This document shows, piece after piece, positions 14,537-14,987 of a DNA stretch of 14,987 nucleotides; within the stretch, counting starts at the first letter, position 1; every line of letters begins with the position of its first letter. Where the stretch lies: NCBI GenBank assembly GCA_050742975.1, contig JBOGDQ010000334.1, forward strand, positions 1 to 14,987, written 5' to 3'. Under the pieces are notes generated by a model. The model had not been told where the DNA came from and did no database searches. It saw nothing but the letters and a program-made list of their open reading frames with translations. This stretch comes from JBDTGE01 sp050742975 (lineage in GTDB: Bacteria > Actinomycetota > Actinomycetes > Mycobacteriales > Jatrophihabitantaceae). A program made the translations under genes and the position numbers.

Positions 14537-14987
14537 GTGAGAGCGGCCGACCTCGTGTTCGTCAACGGCGCCGTGCACACGATGGCCGAGTCTTTAACCA
14601 CGGCAGAGGCCGTCGCAGTCACTGGCAGCCGGATCACCGCGGTGGGCACGGAGCGCGAGATCCGCGCGCTCGCCGGAAAGGGCACCACGATCGTCGACCT
14701 CGTCGGCGGCGCGGTGCTGCCCGGCATCAACGACTCGCATCTGCACGCCGCCATGCTCGGGGCGTACTGGCCGCACAGCTGGCTGGACACCATGGCGAGC
14801 GGCAACGGGCTGCCGACGCCACGGACGCTGGCCACCGACGGCGACCGCCGGGCCGCGCTGCGCCGGGCCTGGGACTTCTTGCTGGCGCTGGGCGTGACGA
14901 GCTACACCGAGCCGGGGCTCGGCCCTGGCGCGCGTGGCCAGCACGGCGGCAGCTGCGACGAGGACATGTTGCGCGTCTACACCGCAC
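14537..14987 (+). CDS. Amidohydrolase family 3 (YtcJ-like), N-terminal part (cut by window end)
   Basis: The first 150 codons are in view and the frame stays open to the window end. The order matches metal-dependent amidohydrolases of the YtcJ group: DLVFVNGAVHTM beta-sandwich start, AEAVAVTGSRITAVGTEREIRAL, VDLVGGAVLPG, then the metal motif DSHLH with His68 and His70, and LLALGVTSYTEPG. Members hydrolyse C-N bonds of amides, formamides or cyclic imides. The GTG at 14537 was chosen because GAGGA lies five bases upstream and the N-terminus matches the family; it lies 16 bases after the esterase, so it continues the operon. Leu20 uses the rare codon TTA (14594-14596). The remaining metal ligands lie outside the window. 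Confidence 0.88.
   Translation, partial: MRAADLVFVNGAVHTMAESLTTAEAVAVTGSRITAVGTEREIRALAGKGTTIVDLVGGAVLPGINDSHLHAAMLGAYWPHSWLDTMASGNGLPTPRTLATDGDRRAALRRAWDFLLALGVTSYTEPGLGPGARGQHGGSCDEDMLRVYTA

Noticed and set aside
1..14987. RNA genes, CRISPR arrays, insertion sequences, attachment sites
   Set aside because: No tRNA-like cloverleaf, spaced direct-repeat array, transposase or integrase sequence was noticed; gaps between genes are too small to hold them.

Overview
The window is high-GC DNA (roughly 70% by eye, not counted) with GTG as well as ATG starts, ATGA stop/start overlaps and G/C-ending codons. This points to an actinomycete-type actinobacterium; genus cannot be told from the sequence. 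Coding density is very high. No RNA genes, insertion sequences, CRISPR arrays or phage genes were seen, and no gene-free stretch exceeds 100 bases. Both ends of the window cut through genes.

Layout. (1) Minus strand, 4058 down to 1: a four-gene operon reading CocE/NonD-type hydrolase, GntR/FCD regulator, divergent aldo/keto reductase (AKR), second CocE-type hydrolase (cut by the window start). The junctions are 2-base gaps or ATGA overlaps. (2) A 93-base AT-rich divergent promoter region (4059-4151). (3) Plus strand 4152-6928: COMT-like O-methyltransferase, a second AKR paralogous to the one in (1), and an SDR oxidoreductase. (4) A second AT-rich promoter region (6929-7016). (5) Plus strand 7017 to the window end: a Liv-type (HAAT) ABC importer in the order ATPase, permease-ATPase fusion, substrate-binding lipoprotein, permease, followed without a break by dienelactone hydrolase-like, zinc alcohol dehydrogenase, HSL-type alpha/beta hydrolase and amidohydrolase (YtcJ-type, cut by the window end) genes.

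How it may work together (inference). The importer brings in a small organic compound; several hydrolases (two CocE-like, one DLH-like, one HSL-like, one amidohydrolase) cut ester, lactone or amide bonds; the ADH, SDR and AKR-fold proteins carry out redox steps. The GntR/FCD protein is the only regulator in view and probably senses a pathway acid. A shared 11-12 base AT-rich motif, TCRTATATRRT, occurs in both promoter regions, once in the divergent region and twice in tandem before the importer, so one regulator may control all three transcription units. The substrate is not identifiable from sequence alone.

Most unusual points: both AKRs have Gly where the catalytic His of the family should be; the methyltransferase lacks the usual third Gly and the ribose-binding Asp of the SAM site; the fused LivG domain has a degenerate ABC signature; and the AKR and CocE genes are each present as two copies, the AKRs one in each divergent arm and the CocE genes both in the minus-strand operon.
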